Shown here piece after piece: positions 1-10,321 of a DNA stretch of 64,000 bases. How positions within the stretch are numbered: position 1 is the first letter of the stretch; the number at the start of each line of letters is the position of its first letter. The stretch covers positions 3,596,001 to 3,660,000 of the forward strand of contig NC_018027.1 of the NCBI RefSeq assembly GCF_000266905.1, in the 5' to 3' direction. The notes beneath the pieces are model-generated. The model was not told where the DNA came from, searched no databases, and saw nothing but the letters and a program-made list of their open reading frames with translations. This DNA comes from Mycolicibacterium chubuense NBB4 (GTDB lineage Bacteria > Actinomycetota > Actinomycetes > Mycobacteriales > Mycobacteriaceae). Position numbers and translations under genes: made by a program.

Positions 1-987
1 GCGGTGCGCGATGCCGGCGGCAGGGTCACCGCCGGGGCGATCCGGTGGCGGGACGGCGCGTGGCTTCGCCGGCCGTCGGCCCAGCGCATGGTGACCGCTC
101 TCGGTGAGCCTCTGGTGGTGGTGCGCCGCGCGGCACTGACCGGCATCCTCCGTGAAGCGCTGCCCCCCGGGGCGGTGCAGACCGGTTTCTGCGCGACGAA
201 CCTCACGGCGACGGGTTCGTCGGCGCGCGTGACGTTGTCCGACGGCCGGAGCCGGGAGACGGACGCAGTGGTGGGCGCCGACGGAGTCAATTCCCTGGTG
301 GCCCGCACCCTGAACGGGCCACTCTCCAGCCGCTATGTCGGCTACACCGCGTGGCGCGGGGTGGCCCAGTTCGCGCTGGATCCGGATCTGGCGGGCGAGA
401 CGATGGGCGCAGGTATAGAGGTGGGCCATGTCCCCCTCGGCCCCGACCACACCTACTGGTTCGCCACCGAGCGCGCACCGGAGGGCAGCGCCGCGACCGG
501 CGGGGAGCACGCCTACCTCACCGCGAAGCTGGCCGGGTGGGCTGATCCCATTCCGCAGCTGGTGGCCTCCACCGCCCCGGCGGACCTGCTCCGCAACGAT
601 CTCTACGACCGGGCTCAGCCCAGGGTCTGGTCGGCCGGGCCGGTGGTGATCGTCGGCGACGCGGCGCATCCCATGCGGCCCCATCTCGGCCAGGGCGGAT
701 GCCAGGGGCTCGAGGACGCGGCGATCCTCGGGCGCTGCGTCACCGACTGCACGAACCTGGCGGAGGCGTTCGGGCGGTTCGCCGCGTTCCGCAGGCGCCG
801 GGTCCGGGCGCTGGTGCGTGAGTCGGCGGCGATCGGCAGGGTCGTCAACCTGCGGCCGGCGTTCCTGAGCGGCGTCGCGAGTCGTGCCACCGCGTTGATC
901 CCGGAGCCGGTGGTGACCCGTCACCTGGCATGGATCGCGGCACGCTCGGCATTCGTGCTGCCGACGGCCGGCGACCGCGCGACCTGA
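1..987 (+). CDS. FAD-dependent monooxygenase, 5' end cut by the window
   Basis: C-terminal part of a class A flavoprotein monooxygenase (PheA/TfdB/UbiH-like), which would hydroxylate or epoxidise a small substrate using NAD(P)H and O2. The visible frame is open from the first base and shows the GADGVNS motif and, near residue 215, the GDAAH motif that contacts the FAD ribityl chain, followed by a G-Q-G-x-x-x-E-D segment. The N-terminal GxGxxG Rossmann motif is missing, so about 60-80 residues probably lie left of the window; the internal GTG at position 4 is not the true start. The family is clear, the substrate is not. It ends 16 bases before the convergent rpf gene. Confidence 0.85.
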   Translation, partial: AVRDAGGRVTAGAIRWRDGAWLRRPSAQRMVTALGEPLVVVRRAALTGILREALPPGAVQTGFCATNLTATGSSARVTLSDGRSRETDAVVGADGVNSLVARTLNGPLSSRYVGYTAWRGVAQFALDPDLAGETMGAGIEVGHVPLGPDHTYWFATERAPEGSAATGGEHAYLTAKLAGWADPIPQLVASTAPADLLRNDLYDRAQPRVWSAGPVVIVGDAAHPMRPHLGQGGCQGLEDAAILGRCVTDCTNLAEAFGRFAAFRRRRVRALVRESAAIGRVVNLRPAFLSGVASRATALIPEPVVTRHLAWIAARSAFVLPTAGDRAT

Positions 988-1002
988 CCGGTCGGGCCGT
1001 CG

Positions 1003-1575
<573 letters not shown>

Positions 1576-1591
1576 CTATCAGACCTGTCGG

Positions 1592-1605
1592 GTGACGAAC
1601 ATCAC
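1592..1605. promoter_or_regulatory. Crp/FNR-type palindrome upstream of rpf
   Basis: The sequence GTGACGAACATCAC is a perfect GTGA-N6-TCAC inverted repeat, the core of Crp binding sites. It lies about 90 bases before the rpf start at 1503, in an AT-richer promoter region. It is established that M. tuberculosis Crp (Rv3676) controls rpfA; control of this gene is inference. Confidence 0.45.
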
Positions 1606-1672
1606 GTGTTACGAGAGAGGCGAAAGTTTTAATCGTTACTTATTTGGTGTAAGAGGCCTCTGAGAACAAAGG

Positions 1673-1700
1673 GACGGCGCCGGCGGAAGCCGGCGCCGTC
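1673..1700 (-). terminator. Strong hairpin terminator after second rpf gene
   Basis: A perfect 12-bp stem (GACGGCGCCGGC with its complement) and a GGAA loop lie just past the stop of the rpf gene at 1724. Reading leftward the stem is followed by a short T-rich stretch (CCCTTTGTTCT). This fits an intrinsic terminator that insulates the two tandem rpf genes from each other. Confidence 0.7.
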
Positions 1701-1723
1701 TCCTCGGCAGATGGCTGAGCCTT

Positions 1724-2270
<547 letters not shown>

Positions 2271-3040
2271 TGAAGCCGTTTCGGACGGTACAAACCGATT
2301 CGCGCAAAGTCATGTCGCCACTCGCCGCGTCGCGCGCAGATCACGGCTTGATCACGGACCCGCTTGCCGCGTGGTCACCGCAGGTCAACGTCGACTTTGA
2401 CGCGCGCGTCGGCGGCGACCGAAACCGCCGCAGCCGTGAGCCAAATCACGATCAAATTGTGAGCTGAGCCACGGTTGACGGTGCCTTCGAATGGTTACGG
2501 CCCGGCCAAAATGCCTCTGCAGAGCCAGAATCGCCCTGTGTGACGATGCCTCCTCGATGAGCGGTTCGCTGGACAAATCCGATTGCCAGATGATCGTGAT
2601 CTCGCCTAATCCACTGCAGGACAGTATTTTTCATGTGAAAGAACGGGGCTTTCGGATAGCCACAGCGAGCTGCCCGGCACCACAGCCTTCGGCGCACCTG
2701 ACCGTAAATATCTGTGTGCCAGTACATTCGGCTGACAGCTCTGCCGTGAGCCGGCAGGTCACGCCGGCCGTGGACGTTCGTTCCCCACCGGGTCGCCAAC
2801 GAGCTGCGAGGCCGATCGGGGCTAGAAAACCATCGTGAGGTGGGCTAAATGACTGGATTCTCGACAAGAGCCAAATGAATGTTGGTGAACCCCAACAGGT
2901 TAGGAGTCACCACACGAGGGGCTCCCAGGAACTCGCCGCTGAATTCTTCCAGCTCGATAACGGCGGGCGAATTGATCACATGCAGCGAATAATGGGAACG
3001 AATTCGACGGCGAATGTGACGAATTCACCAAAGCAATTTG
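2271..3040. other. Gene-poor, AT-richer intergenic stretch
   Basis: About 770 bases between the RpfE-like leader and the end of mobA carry no frame that looks coding. Composition is clearly less GC-rich than the neighbours, most of all at 2880-3040, where GAATT recurs several times. A short frame at 2491-2838 on the plus strand has no recognisable protein features. It probably holds the promoter of the rpf transcript and otherwise non-coding or decayed DNA. Confidence 0.5.
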
Positions 3041-3643
3041 CTAGGACAGCCGCGGCGGGACGACGCTCTCCAGATCGGCCGCAGTGTTGACGTTGGCCAA
3101 CGCCGGCTGTTCGGGCATCACGATCCGCTGGGTGTCGACGCGGTCGACCAGCGCACGCATGCTCCGCTCACCGTTTTTCACGAGAGCGTCCACGGTCTCG
3201 AACAGCGCGGTGCGGTAGATGCCCGCCAGGTAATGGTCCCTGCCGTCCCACGGCAGCACGACGTCGGCGCCCAGCCGCTGCGCCGGACCTGCCAGCGCAT
3301 CGATCACCTCCGTTGTGAGCAGTGGCATGTCGACGGCACAGACGAAGGCGTGGGACAGACCGGCCTCGGCGGCGGCCCGCAACCCCCGCCCGGTGGCCAG
3401 CAAGGGACCCACGCCGCGCACCTCGTCGCGGAGGATCGTCGCGGGCAGTTCCGGCAGTGCCTGACCGGGAGCGGCGATGACCAGCACCGGCCGGCAGCGG
3501 GACCGCACGACCGACACGACCTGCTCGACCAGGGTGGTGGCCCCCGAGGGGCCGTGGAACGGCATCGTGGCCTTGTCCCGGCCCATCCGCCGGGAGGCTC
3601 CACCGGCGAGCACCACGGCAGCCAACGGCAGCGAAGACGTCAC
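3041..3643 (-). CDS. mobA: Molybdenum cofactor guanylyltransferase MobA
   Basis: Cytosolic nucleotidyltransferase of 200 residues that attaches GMP to molybdopterin cofactor. The N-terminus carries the GT-A fold signature [14 protein letters not shown] that binds GTP, and a VDMPL motif lies mid-protein, matching the Mg-binding Asp region of MobA. The start at 3643 is a GTG preceded closely by ACGAGG. It sits just upstream of korB in the same orientation as in M. tuberculosis (Rv2453c). The fdhD gene at 30 kb in this window serves the same class of molybdoenzymes. Confidence 0.9.
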   Translation of the reverse strand: MTSSLPLAAVVLAGGASRRMGRDKATMPFHGPSGATTLVEQVVSVVRSRCRPVLVIAAPGQALPELPATILRDEVRGVGPLLATGRGLRAAAEAGLSHAFVCAVDMPLLTTEVIDALAGPAQRLGADVVLPWDGRDHYLAGIYRTALFETVDALVKNGERSMRALVDRVDTQRIVMPEQPALANVNTAADLESVVPPRLS

Positions 3644-3689
3644 CCTCGTGACGTTAGCTCAGCCCGCTGCGAAGAGAGCGGAAGAACGG

Positions 3690-4766
3690 TCAGTCGACCG
3701 TCCAGGTGTCCTTGCCTCGAAGGAGCGTCTGCAGGGCCGCCGTGTCGTGGGCCTTCGCGTCGCGCGCCGCGGTGACCTGCGCACGAGCGGCGTCGTCGTA
3801 GGTCGGCTTGCTCACCCGGCGGAAGATGCCCATCACCATGTGATCGAGGTTCTGCTCCGAGAGCCGGGACAGCGCGAAGGCGTAGGCCGGATCCTCGAGC
3901 TGCGCGTCGTGAACGACGATGTCCTCGGCGGACACGTCGGCGGTCTTGGCGACCTCCAGGCCGTAACCCGACTTGACGACGCAGTACTCGCCGTCGGCGC
4001 CGAACGTGATCGGCTCACCGTGGGTGAGGGTGATCAGCCGCTCCTCGGCGCCTTCCTTGCGCAGCGCGTCGAACGATCCGTCGTTGAAGATCGGGCAGTC
4101 CTGCATGATCTCCACCAGCGCCGCGCCCCGGTGCTCGGCGGCACCCCGCAGGACCTCGGAGAGGCCCTTGCGGTCCGAGTCCAGCGCACGGCCGACGAAC
4201 GTCGCCTCGGAGCCCAGCGCCAACGACACCGGGTTGAACGGGTAGTCCAGCGATCCCATCGGGGTCGACTTGGTGATCTTGCCGACCTCGGAGGTCGGTG
4301 AGTACTGCCCCTTGGTCAGGCCGTAGATCCGGTTGTTGAACAGCAGGATCGTGATGTTGATGTTGCGGCGCAGCGCGTGGATCAGGTGGTTGCCCCCGAT
4401 GGACAGCGCGTCACCGTCGCCCGTGACGACCCAGACCGACAGGTCCGGCCGGGCCAGCGCCAGACCGGTGGCGATGGTCGGCGCGCGGCCGTGGATCGAG
4501 TGGAAGCCGTAGGTCTCCAGGTAGTACGGGAACCGGCTGGAGCAGCCGATACCGCTGACGAACGCGATGTTCTCACGACGCAGACCGAGCTCGGGCAGGA
4601 AGTTGCGGATGGTGTTGAGGATGACGTAGTCACCGCAACCGGGGCACCAGCGGACTTCCTGGTCGCTGGTGAAGTCCTTCGCCTTCTGCGGTTGGTCGGT
4701 CGTCGGGACTCCGCTGGTCTTGGTCAGCGGCGTCAACCCCAGGTCGGTGCCGATCACGTCCGTCAT
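3690..4766 (-). CDS. korB: 2-oxoglutarate:ferredoxin oxidoreductase, beta subunit
   Basis: Beta subunit (358 residues) of the CoA-dependent 2-oxoglutarate:ferredoxin oxidoreductase, an oxygen-tolerant route from 2-oxoglutarate to succinyl-CoA in mycobacteria. It binds thiamine diphosphate through GDGDALSIGGNH followed by an NN motif (LLFNNRIYGLT), and has the CPGCGD and GIGCSSR cysteine motifs expected near the N-terminus. Its ATG overlaps the korA stop codon by four bases, so the two subunits are translationally coupled. Confidence 0.95.
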   Translation of the reverse strand: MTDVIGTDLGLTPLTKTSGVPTTDQPQKAKDFTSDQEVRWCPGCGDYVILNTIRNFLPELGLRRENIAFVSGIGCSSRFPYYLETYGFHSIHGRAPTIATGLALARPDLSVWVVTGDGDALSIGGNHLIHALRRNINITILLFNNRIYGLTKGQYSPTSEVGKITKSTPMGSLDYPFNPVSLALGSEATFVGRALDSDRKGLSEVLRGAAEHRGAALVEIMQDCPIFNDGSFDALRKEGAEERLITLTHGEPITFGADGEYCVVKSGYGLEVAKTADVSAEDIVVHDAQLEDPAYAFALSRLSEQNLDHMVMGIFRRVSKPTYDDAARAQVTAARDAKAHDTAALQTLLRGKDTWTVD

Positions 4767-6703
4767 GCGTTCACTCCAGTCTCGACGGTGGCCGCGGCCA
4801 GCCGTGCGAACTTGGCCTTCTCTATTTCCCTGTCCCCGAGCGTTCCGTCCAGCGCGGCGTCGATGATGCCCTCGACCTCGTCGGCGAGGAACGCCATGCC
4901 CTCGACCTTGGTCACCGATTGGACGTCCACCAGATAGCGCCCTCGCAGCAGCAGCGCCAGCTGACCGAGATTCATCTCCGGCACGACGACCTTCGAGTAA
5001 CTGTTGAGCACCTCGCCCAGGTTGGCCGGGAACGGATTGAGGTTCTGCAGCTGAGCGTGGGCGACCTTGGTGCCCTTGCGCCGGGCCCGCCGGCAGGCCT
5101 CGCCGATCGGCCCGTAGCTACTGCCCCAGCCGAGAATCAGCAGGTCGGCGTCACCGGTCGGGTCATCCACCTTTAGGTCGGCGACCGAGATCCCGGCGAC
5201 CTTCTCGTGCCGCAGCCGCACCATCAGGTCGTGGTTCTTGGGCTCGTAGGAGATGTTGCCGGAGCCGTTGGCCGACTCCAGGCCACCGATGCGGTGGGCC
5301 AGCCCCGGCGTACCGGGCACGGCGAACTGACGGGCCAGCGTCTCGGGGTCGCGGGCGTAGGGCTGGAACGGTTCGCCCTCTTTGGCGAAGGTGTGCTCGA
5401 TGGGCGCGTAGGCGCTCACGTCGGGGATGCGCCACGGCTCCGAGCCGTTGGCGATGGCGCCGTCGGACAGGATCATCACCGGCGTGCGGTAGTTGATCGC
5501 GATGCGGACGGCCTCCACCGCGATGTCGAAGCAGTCCGAGGGCGAGCGCGGCGCCAGCACGGCGACCGGGGACTCGCCGTTGCGGCCGAACATCGCCTGC
5601 AACAGATCGGCCTGCTCGGTCTTGGTCGGCAGTCCCGTGGACGGCCCGCCGCGCTGGACGTCGATCACGATCAGGGGCAGCTCGGTCATCACCGCGAGAC
5701 CGATCGCCTCCGACTTCAGCGAGATGCCGGGGCCGGAGGTGCTGGTGACGCCCAGCGCGCCGCCGTAGGAGGCGCCGATCGCCGCGCCGATGCCGGCGAT
5801 CTCGTCCTCGGCCTGGAAGGTCAGCACGTTGAAGTTCTTGTGCTTGGACAACTCGTGGAGGATGTCGGACGCCGGCGTGATCGGGTAGGTGCCCAGTACC
5901 ACCTGCAGGTCGGCCAGCTGTCCGGCGGTGACGATGCCGTACGCGAGCGCGGTGTTGCCCGAGATCTGCCGGTATTCACCGGTTTTCAGCTTGGCCGGCG
6001 CCACCTCGTAGGTGGTGCCGAAGGCCTCGGTGGTCTCGCCGTAGTTCCAGCCCGCCTTCAGCGCGAGCACGTTGGCCTCGGCCACCTCGGGCTTGCGGGA
6101 GAACTTCTCGCGGATGAACGCCTCGCTGTGCTCGAGTTCGCGGCCGTACATCCACGACAGCAGCCCCAGGGCGAACATGTTCTTGGCGCGCTGACCGTCC
6201 TTCTTGGTGGCGCCGATGGATTCGACGGCACCGAGGGTCAACGTGGTCATCGCGACCGCCTGCACGACGTAGTCGGACAGCTCGTCGGTCTCCAGCGGAT
6301 TGGCGTCGTAGCCGACCTTGGCGAGGTTGCGCTTGGTGAACTCGTCGGAGTTGGCGATGATCAGGCCGCCGCGCGGCAGATCGGAGACATTGGCCTTCAG
6401 CGCGGCCGGGTTCATCGCGACCAGCACGTCGGGCCGGTCGCCGGCGGTGAGGATGTCGTAGTCGGCGATCTGGATCTGGAAGGACGAGACACCCGGCAGG
6501 GTGCCCTGTGGCGCCCGGATCTCGGCCGGGTAATTCGGTTGCGTCGCAAGGTCGTTGCCGAACAGCGCCGCCTCGGAGGTGAATCGGTCACCGGTGAGCT
6601 GCATACCGTCGCCGGAATCGCCGGCGAACCGGATGACGACCTTTTCGAGCTTCTGCCGGGGCGTGCGGTCCGCGCTACCTGTCACGTTGCCGTTCTCTCC
6701 CAC
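4763..6703 (-). CDS. korA: 2-oxoglutarate:ferredoxin oxidoreductase, alpha subunit
   Basis: Alpha subunit of the same enzyme, a fused gamma-alpha polypeptide. The N-terminal gamma domain carries GDSGDGMQLTG, and the pyrimidine-binding alpha domain follows with YPITPASDI and a TSTSGPGISLK motif. The frame stays open to 6820, but GTG at 6703 is preferred: GGAAGG lies about 7 bases upstream and the product (646 residues) then matches the roughly 650 residues of the family. Residues upstream of this point are rich in Arg/Ala and look untranslated. It forms an operon with korB. Confidence 0.93.
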   Translation of the reverse strand: MGENGNVTGSADRTPRQKLEKVVIRFAGDSGDGMQLTGDRFTSEAALFGNDLATQPNYPAEIRAPQGTLPGVSSFQIQIADYDILTAGDRPDVLVAMNPAALKANVSDLPRGGLIIANSDEFTKRNLAKVGYDANPLETDELSDYVVQAVAMTTLTLGAVESIGATKKDGQRAKNMFALGLLSWMYGRELEHSEAFIREKFSRKPEVAEANVLALKAGWNYGETTEAFGTTYEVAPAKLKTGEYRQISGNTALAYGIVTAGQLADLQVVLGTYPITPASDILHELSKHKNFNVLTFQAEDEIAGIGAAIGASYGGALGVTSTSGPGISLKSEAIGLAVMTELPLIVIDVQRGGPSTGLPTKTEQADLLQAMFGRNGESPVAVLAPRSPSDCFDIAVEAVRIAINYRTPVMILSDGAIANGSEPWRIPDVSAYAPIEHTFAKEGEPFQPYARDPETLARQFAVPGTPGLAHRIGGLESANGSGNISYEPKNHDLMVRLRHEKVAGISVADLKVDDPTGDADLLILGWGSSYGPIGEACRRARRKGTKVAHAQLQNLNPFPANLGEVLNSYSKVVVPEMNLGQLALLLRGRYLVDVQSVTKVEGMAFLADEVEGIIDAALDGTLGDREIEKAKFARLAAATVETGVNA

Positions 6704-7022
6704 TCGCCTGCCTTCCGGATCGTTCTCGAGGTCCGCGTGAGCCCGCAATCTGGCGAATACCCATCGAGTCGCAGTCGACGCGACGCGCCGTCGATGGGCG
6801 TTCACCGAAATTGGTGTCACTGCCAGTACCGATTATGGCACTTCTCTTAGGTGACCCTTGACCGGACGCTGGGGTGACGCGCCGGTAGCCTTCCGGCGAA
6901 CGCACTGCTCAGACGCCATCGCGGCGGGCAGGATAAGACAGAAGTGTGTTGTTCGTCACGTTTACCGGCCATGTCGCGCTAAGCGCCGTTCTTAGAATTT
7001 GTTACTAATCAGTAGCCACCAG
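6704..7022. other. Intergenic region between korA and the inositol island
   Basis: About 320 bases between the korA start and the end of the LacI-type gene. It should hold the korA promoter on the minus strand. The left half is GC-rich and the right half (6940-7022) is AT-richer, with TTAGAATTTGTTACTAATCAG. No gene or clear hairpin was seen. Confidence 0.5.
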
Positions 7023-8033
7023 CTAGCACTGCACCGGCAGGTTGTACGGCGTGATGACCTGGATCGGCACCGGGCGCGCCGGCTCGACCGGCAAAGCCCC
7101 ACGCTCCTGCAGGATCAGGCGCAGCGCCATCCTCGCGTCGGCGCGCAGATCGTTGTGCAGCACCGCCGAGATCCGGCCTTCGCGCAGCAACCGCCGATTG
7201 TCGGCGTCGAGGTCGTGGGCCACGAAGACCCGGCAGAACCGTCCGATCTTCTCGAACGCCGCGACCGTGGCGACGTTGCCCCCGCCGACGGAGTAGACGG
7301 CCTCCACGTTCGGGTGAGCCTCGAGCGCCTCGAGCACCAGGCGCTCGTTGGTGGCGTCGATGCCGTCGCTCTCGCTCACCTCGACCAGCGAGCGCCCCGA
7401 GTTGCGCAGTGCCGACCGGAACCCGACCTCCCGCTCTCCCTCACCGCGGAACACCGACCTGCTCACCGTGATCAGGACGTCCGACGGCGCCTCCCCCAGC
7501 CACTGCTGGACGAGGTAGGCGGCCGTCACGCCGGCGCCGTGGTTGTCGATGCCGACGTAGGCGCAGCGGGCGCTGGCCGGTACGTCGGTCGCGTACGTCA
7601 CCACGGGAACGCCCGAGTCCACCAAGCGGTCGATGGCCTCGGCGACCTCGGGGTCGTCCTGGGCCTTGAGCACCACACCGTGGCTGCCGCGCAGCCGCCC
7701 GAGCGCGTCGACCATCTGCGCGGTCGAGCCGGCCTCCCACAGATGGAACCGGGCCCGCACCATGGCGGGCGCGAAGACGGGTAGTTCGGCCTCGACCGCG
7801 GCGCGGAACGCGTCGGAGAACCGCTGCGGAGTCTGCATGACGACGTCGACGAGATAGCGCCGGCCGTTGAGCCGCAGTTGCGCGCGCTGTTTGTCCAGAT
7901 CGGCGATGGCCTGTTTGACCTCGGCGATCGTGTTCTCCCGGACGCCGGGCCGGTTGTTCAGCACGCGGTCGACGGTGGCCTCGCTTAGTCCGGACTGCTG
8001 AGCGATCTCGCGAACCTTGTAGCGATGCGCCAT
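7023..8033 (-). CDS. LacI-family regulator of the first inositol module
   Basis: DNA-binding repressor of 336 residues. The N-terminal helix-turn-helix reads VREIAQQSGLSEATVDRVLNN, followed by a LacI hinge and a periplasmic-binding-protein-like sensor domain (from about residue 60) that would bind a sugar or cyclitol. It is divergent from the dioxygenase/iolG/iolE module at 8109, with only 75 bases between them, so it most likely controls that operon and itself. A 14-base inverted repeat close to the dioxygenase start is a candidate operator. The effector is unknown; its placement suggests an inositol-type ligand. Confidence 0.85.
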   Translation of the reverse strand: MAHRYKVREIAQQSGLSEATVDRVLNNRPGVRENTIAEVKQAIADLDKQRAQLRLNGRRYLVDVVMQTPQRFSDAFRAAVEAELPVFAPAMVRARFHLWEAGSTAQMVDALGRLRGSHGVVLKAQDDPEVAEAIDRLVDSGVPVVTYATDVPASARCAYVGIDNHGAGVTAAYLVQQWLGEAPSDVLITVSRSVFRGEGEREVGFRSALRNSGRSLVEVSESDGIDATNERLVLEALEAHPNVEAVYSVGGGNVATVAAFEKIGRFCRVFVAHDLDADNRRLLREGRISAVLHNDLRADARMALRLILQERGALPVEPARPVPIQVITPYNLPVQC

Positions 8034-8082
8034 GGCGGACTCCGTTGAGGTGTTTTTGATGGTTTTCTGCTGTTGATTGCGG

Positions 8083-8096
8083 TGCTGATCACAGCA
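8083..8096. promoter_or_regulatory. Candidate operator in the lacI/dioxygenase gap
   Basis: TGCTGATCACAGCA is an inverted repeat (TGCTG-ATCA-CAGCA) lying 12 bases before the dioxygenase start in the divergent gap. Its position suits a repressor site for the neighbouring LacI protein, but it lacks the usual central CG of LacI operators, so support is modest. Confidence 0.3.
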
Positions 8097-8108
8097 AGAC
8101 TAACCGCC

Positions 8109-9308
8109 ATGGCCGCTCCCGTCCGCACCCCCTCCACCGGCGCGTCGGCGGCCTGGATCGGCGAGTCGGACGTCGACCTGGACGAGTTTCGCGTTCAGGT
8201 CGAACGCGACACCGACCTCGCGGACTACCCGCACGCCGCCGAGGTGCGCAGCAAGGTGCTGGTGTACTCGGCGGACGCCCTTGCCGAAGTCACGGAACGC
8301 GCCGGTGGTCGGCGTGCGCTGCAGTCGGAGCTGATCCGGGCTCTCGCCGACGGCCCCGGCGTCGTCGTGTTCACCGAGGCGTTCGAGGCCGGCGTCGTCG
8401 ACCGTGCCAACGAGGCCTTCTTCACGCTCATCGAGGCGCAGCGGGCCGGCGGCCGGGAAGCCGGTGACCACTTCGGCACGCCCGGCGCCAACGACCGCAT
8501 CTGGAACGCCGCGCAGAAGCTGGCGCTGCACGCTCCGCAGGTGTTCGCCGAGTACTACGCCAACGACGCCGTGGCCCTGATCTGTCAGGCCTGGCTCGGG
8601 CCGCGGTATCAGGTGACTTCTCAGGTCAACGTCGTCAATCCCGGTGGTACGGCGCAGGTTCCGCACCGCGACTACCATCTCGGCTTCGTGCCCGAGGAGC
8701 ATCTCGCCGAGTACCCGGCCCACGTCCACCGCGCGTCACCGGCGCTGACGCTGCAGGGCGCGGTGGCGCACTGCGACATGCCGGTCGAGAGCGGCCCGAC
8801 GATGCTGCTGCCGCACTCACAGCGTTTCGCCGGCGGGTACGTCGCCTTCAACCGCCCCGAGTTCGTCGACTACTTCGCCGCCCATCACGTGCAGCTGCCC
8901 CTGCAGAAGGGCGACGCGGTGTTCTTCAATCCTGCGCTGTATCACGGCGCGGGAGCCAACGTCTCGGCCGCAACGCCGGCGATCCGGCGGATCGCGAACC
9001 TGCTGCAGATCAGCTCCCCGTTCGGCCGCGCGATGGAGGCGATGGACCGCACCGCGATGGTGGCCGCCGTCTATCCCGAGCTGCGGGCGATGAAGGCCGC
9101 CGGCCGGCCATGGCGCGATCTGCACAACGTCGTGGTCGCCACCGCCGAGGGCTATGCGTTTCCCACGAACCTGGACAGCGATCAGCCCGTCGGCAGCCTG
9201 GCGCCGCCGAGCCAGGTCGACACCGTGCTCGGCGCGCTGGCCCACGCCCTCACCGCCGAAGACCTCGCCGTCGCACTGCGCGACCAGAACGAACGGAGAC
9301 ACCCATGA
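8109..9308 (+). CDS. PhyH-family Fe(II)/2-oxoglutarate dioxygenase
   Basis: Cytosolic non-heme iron oxygenase of 399 residues (phytanoyl-CoA dioxygenase family). The metal triad is visible as H186-x-D188 in PHRDYHLGF and H279 in LYHGAGAN, with an Arg some way downstream (AIRRIANLL) fitting 2-oxoglutarate binding. The ATG at 8109 is preferred over an earlier frame start at 8073, which would fall in the operator region. The gene opens an operon with two Gfo/Idh dehydrogenases and IolE, overlapping the next by four bases. PhyH enzymes hydroxylate or demethylate varied substrates; inferred here is oxidative demethylation or hydroxylation of an inositol derivative. That function is not proven by sequence. 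Confidence 0.8.
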   Translation: MAAPVRTPSTGASAAWIGESDVDLDEFRVQVERDTDLADYPHAAEVRSKVLVYSADALAEVTERAGGRRALQSELIRALADGPGVVVFTEAFEAGVVDRANEAFFTLIEAQRAGGREAGDHFGTPGANDRIWNAAQKLALHAPQVFAEYYANDAVALICQAWLGPRYQVTSQVNVVNPGGTAQVPHRDYHLGFVPEEHLAEYPAHVHRASPALTLQGAVAHCDMPVESGPTMLLPHSQRFAGGYVAFNRPEFVDYFAAHHVQLPLQKGDAVFFNPALYHGAGANVSAATPAIRRIANLLQISSPFGRAMEAMDRTAMVAAVYPELRAMKAAGRPWRDLHNVVVATAEGYAFPTNLDSDQPVGSLAPPSQVDTVLGALAHALTAEDLAVALRDQNERRHP

Positions 9309-10321
9309 CCACCCTCGGCCTGATCGGGCTCGGCAGGATCGGTGCGTTCCATGCCGACACCCTGACCAACCTGCCCGAGATCAGCGGCCTCGTCGTCACC
9401 GACGAACGGCCGGACAGCGTCGCGGAAGTCGCGGCGAAATACGATGCCACGCCGGTTGATTCGGTGGACAAGCTGCTGTCCTCCGGGATCGACGGCGTCG
9501 TGGTAGCGGCAGCCACCCCAGCGCACGCGGAGTTGGCGCTGGCCGCCGTGGAGCGTGGGCTGCCCACCTTCTGCGAGAAGCCGATCGCCGCGACCGCCGC
9601 GGAGAGCGCCCGGGTGGCCGAGGTCATCGCGCGCTCCGGAGTGCCGGTGCAGGTCGGCTACCAGCGCCGCTTCGATGCCGCGTTCGCCGCGGCCAAGCAG
9701 GCCGCCTACAGCGGCGCCCTCGGCGCGTTGCACACGGTTCGCAGCACGACGATGGATCCGGCTCCCCCGCCGATGGACTACATCAGGGGATCGGGCGGCA
9801 TCTTCCGTGACTGCGCGGTGCACGACTTCGACGTGATCCGCTGGGTGACCGGTCAGGAGGTCCTCGAGGTGTACGCCACCGGAAGCGTCCAGGGTGACCC
9901 GCTGTTCACCGAATACGGCGACGTCGACACCGCCGCGATCGTGGTGCGCTTCGACGGCGGAGCGCTCGGCGTCGTGTCGGCGGCCCGCTACAACGGGCGC
10001 GGTTACGACTGCCGGCTGGAGGTGCACGGGTTCGACGACACCGTCGTCGCAGGCTGGGACCGGGGAGTCCCGGTGCGCAACGTCGATCCTGCCCAGAGCG
10101 GCCCGTCCGGATTCCCCTCCGGCATGCCGCACCACTTCTTCATGGACCGGTTCGCCGAGGCGTTCCGCGCCGAGCTCAGCGCATTCGTGAAGGTGGTTCA
10201 GGGCGGCCCGATTCAGGGTGCCACAGTCGCCGACGCGGTCGAGGTGGCCTGGATCGCCGAAGCCGCCACGGAGTCCCTGCGCCGGGGTGTCCCGGTACGT
10301 ATCGAGGAGGTCAAGCAGTGA
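9305..10321 (+). CDS. Inositol 2-dehydrogenase-like oxidoreductase (Gfo/Idh/MocA)
   Basis: NAD(P)-dependent oxidoreductase of 338 residues. The Rossmann motif GLIGLGRIG is at the N-terminus, and the EKP motif characteristic of Gfo/Idh/MocA enzymes follows near residue 93 (FCEKPIAA); the catalytic D-x-x-x-H-like segment occurs in CAVHDFDVIRW. The closest fit is myo- or scyllo-inositol dehydrogenase (IolG type), which makes inosose. It overlaps both neighbours by four bases, so it is co-translated with the dioxygenase and IolE. This is one of four paralogous Gfo/Idh genes in the island. Confidence 0.85.
   Translation: MTTLGLIGLGRIGAFHADTLTNLPEISGLVVTDERPDSVAEVAAKYDATPVDSVDKLLSSGIDGVVVAAATPAHAELALAAVERGLPTFCEKPIAATAAESARVAEVIARSGVPVQVGYQRRFDAAFAAAKQAAYSGALGALHTVRSTTMDPAPPPMDYIRGSGGIFRDCAVHDFDVIRWVTGQEVLEVYATGSVQGDPLFTEYGDVDTAAIVVRFDGGALGVVSAARYNGRGYDCRLEVHGFDDTVVAGWDRGVPVRNVDPAQSGPSGFPSGMPHHFFMDRFAEAFRAELSAFVKVVQGGPIQGATVADAVEVAWIAEAATESLRRGVPVRIEEVKQ

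Noticed and set aside
2435..2465. Second Crp site (TCACGATCAAATTGTGA) in the gap
   Set aside because: The half-sites are in the wrong orientation and spacing for the GTGA-N6-TCAC consensus.
2491..2838. A 115-codon frame in the gap before mobA
   Set aside because: No ribosome site, no domain, unusual composition; treated as non-coding.
5207..6850. A 547-codon open frame on the plus strand over korA
   Set aside because: It is the antisense shadow of korA, rich in Arg/Gly/Asp with no domain; high-GC DNA leaves such frames open.
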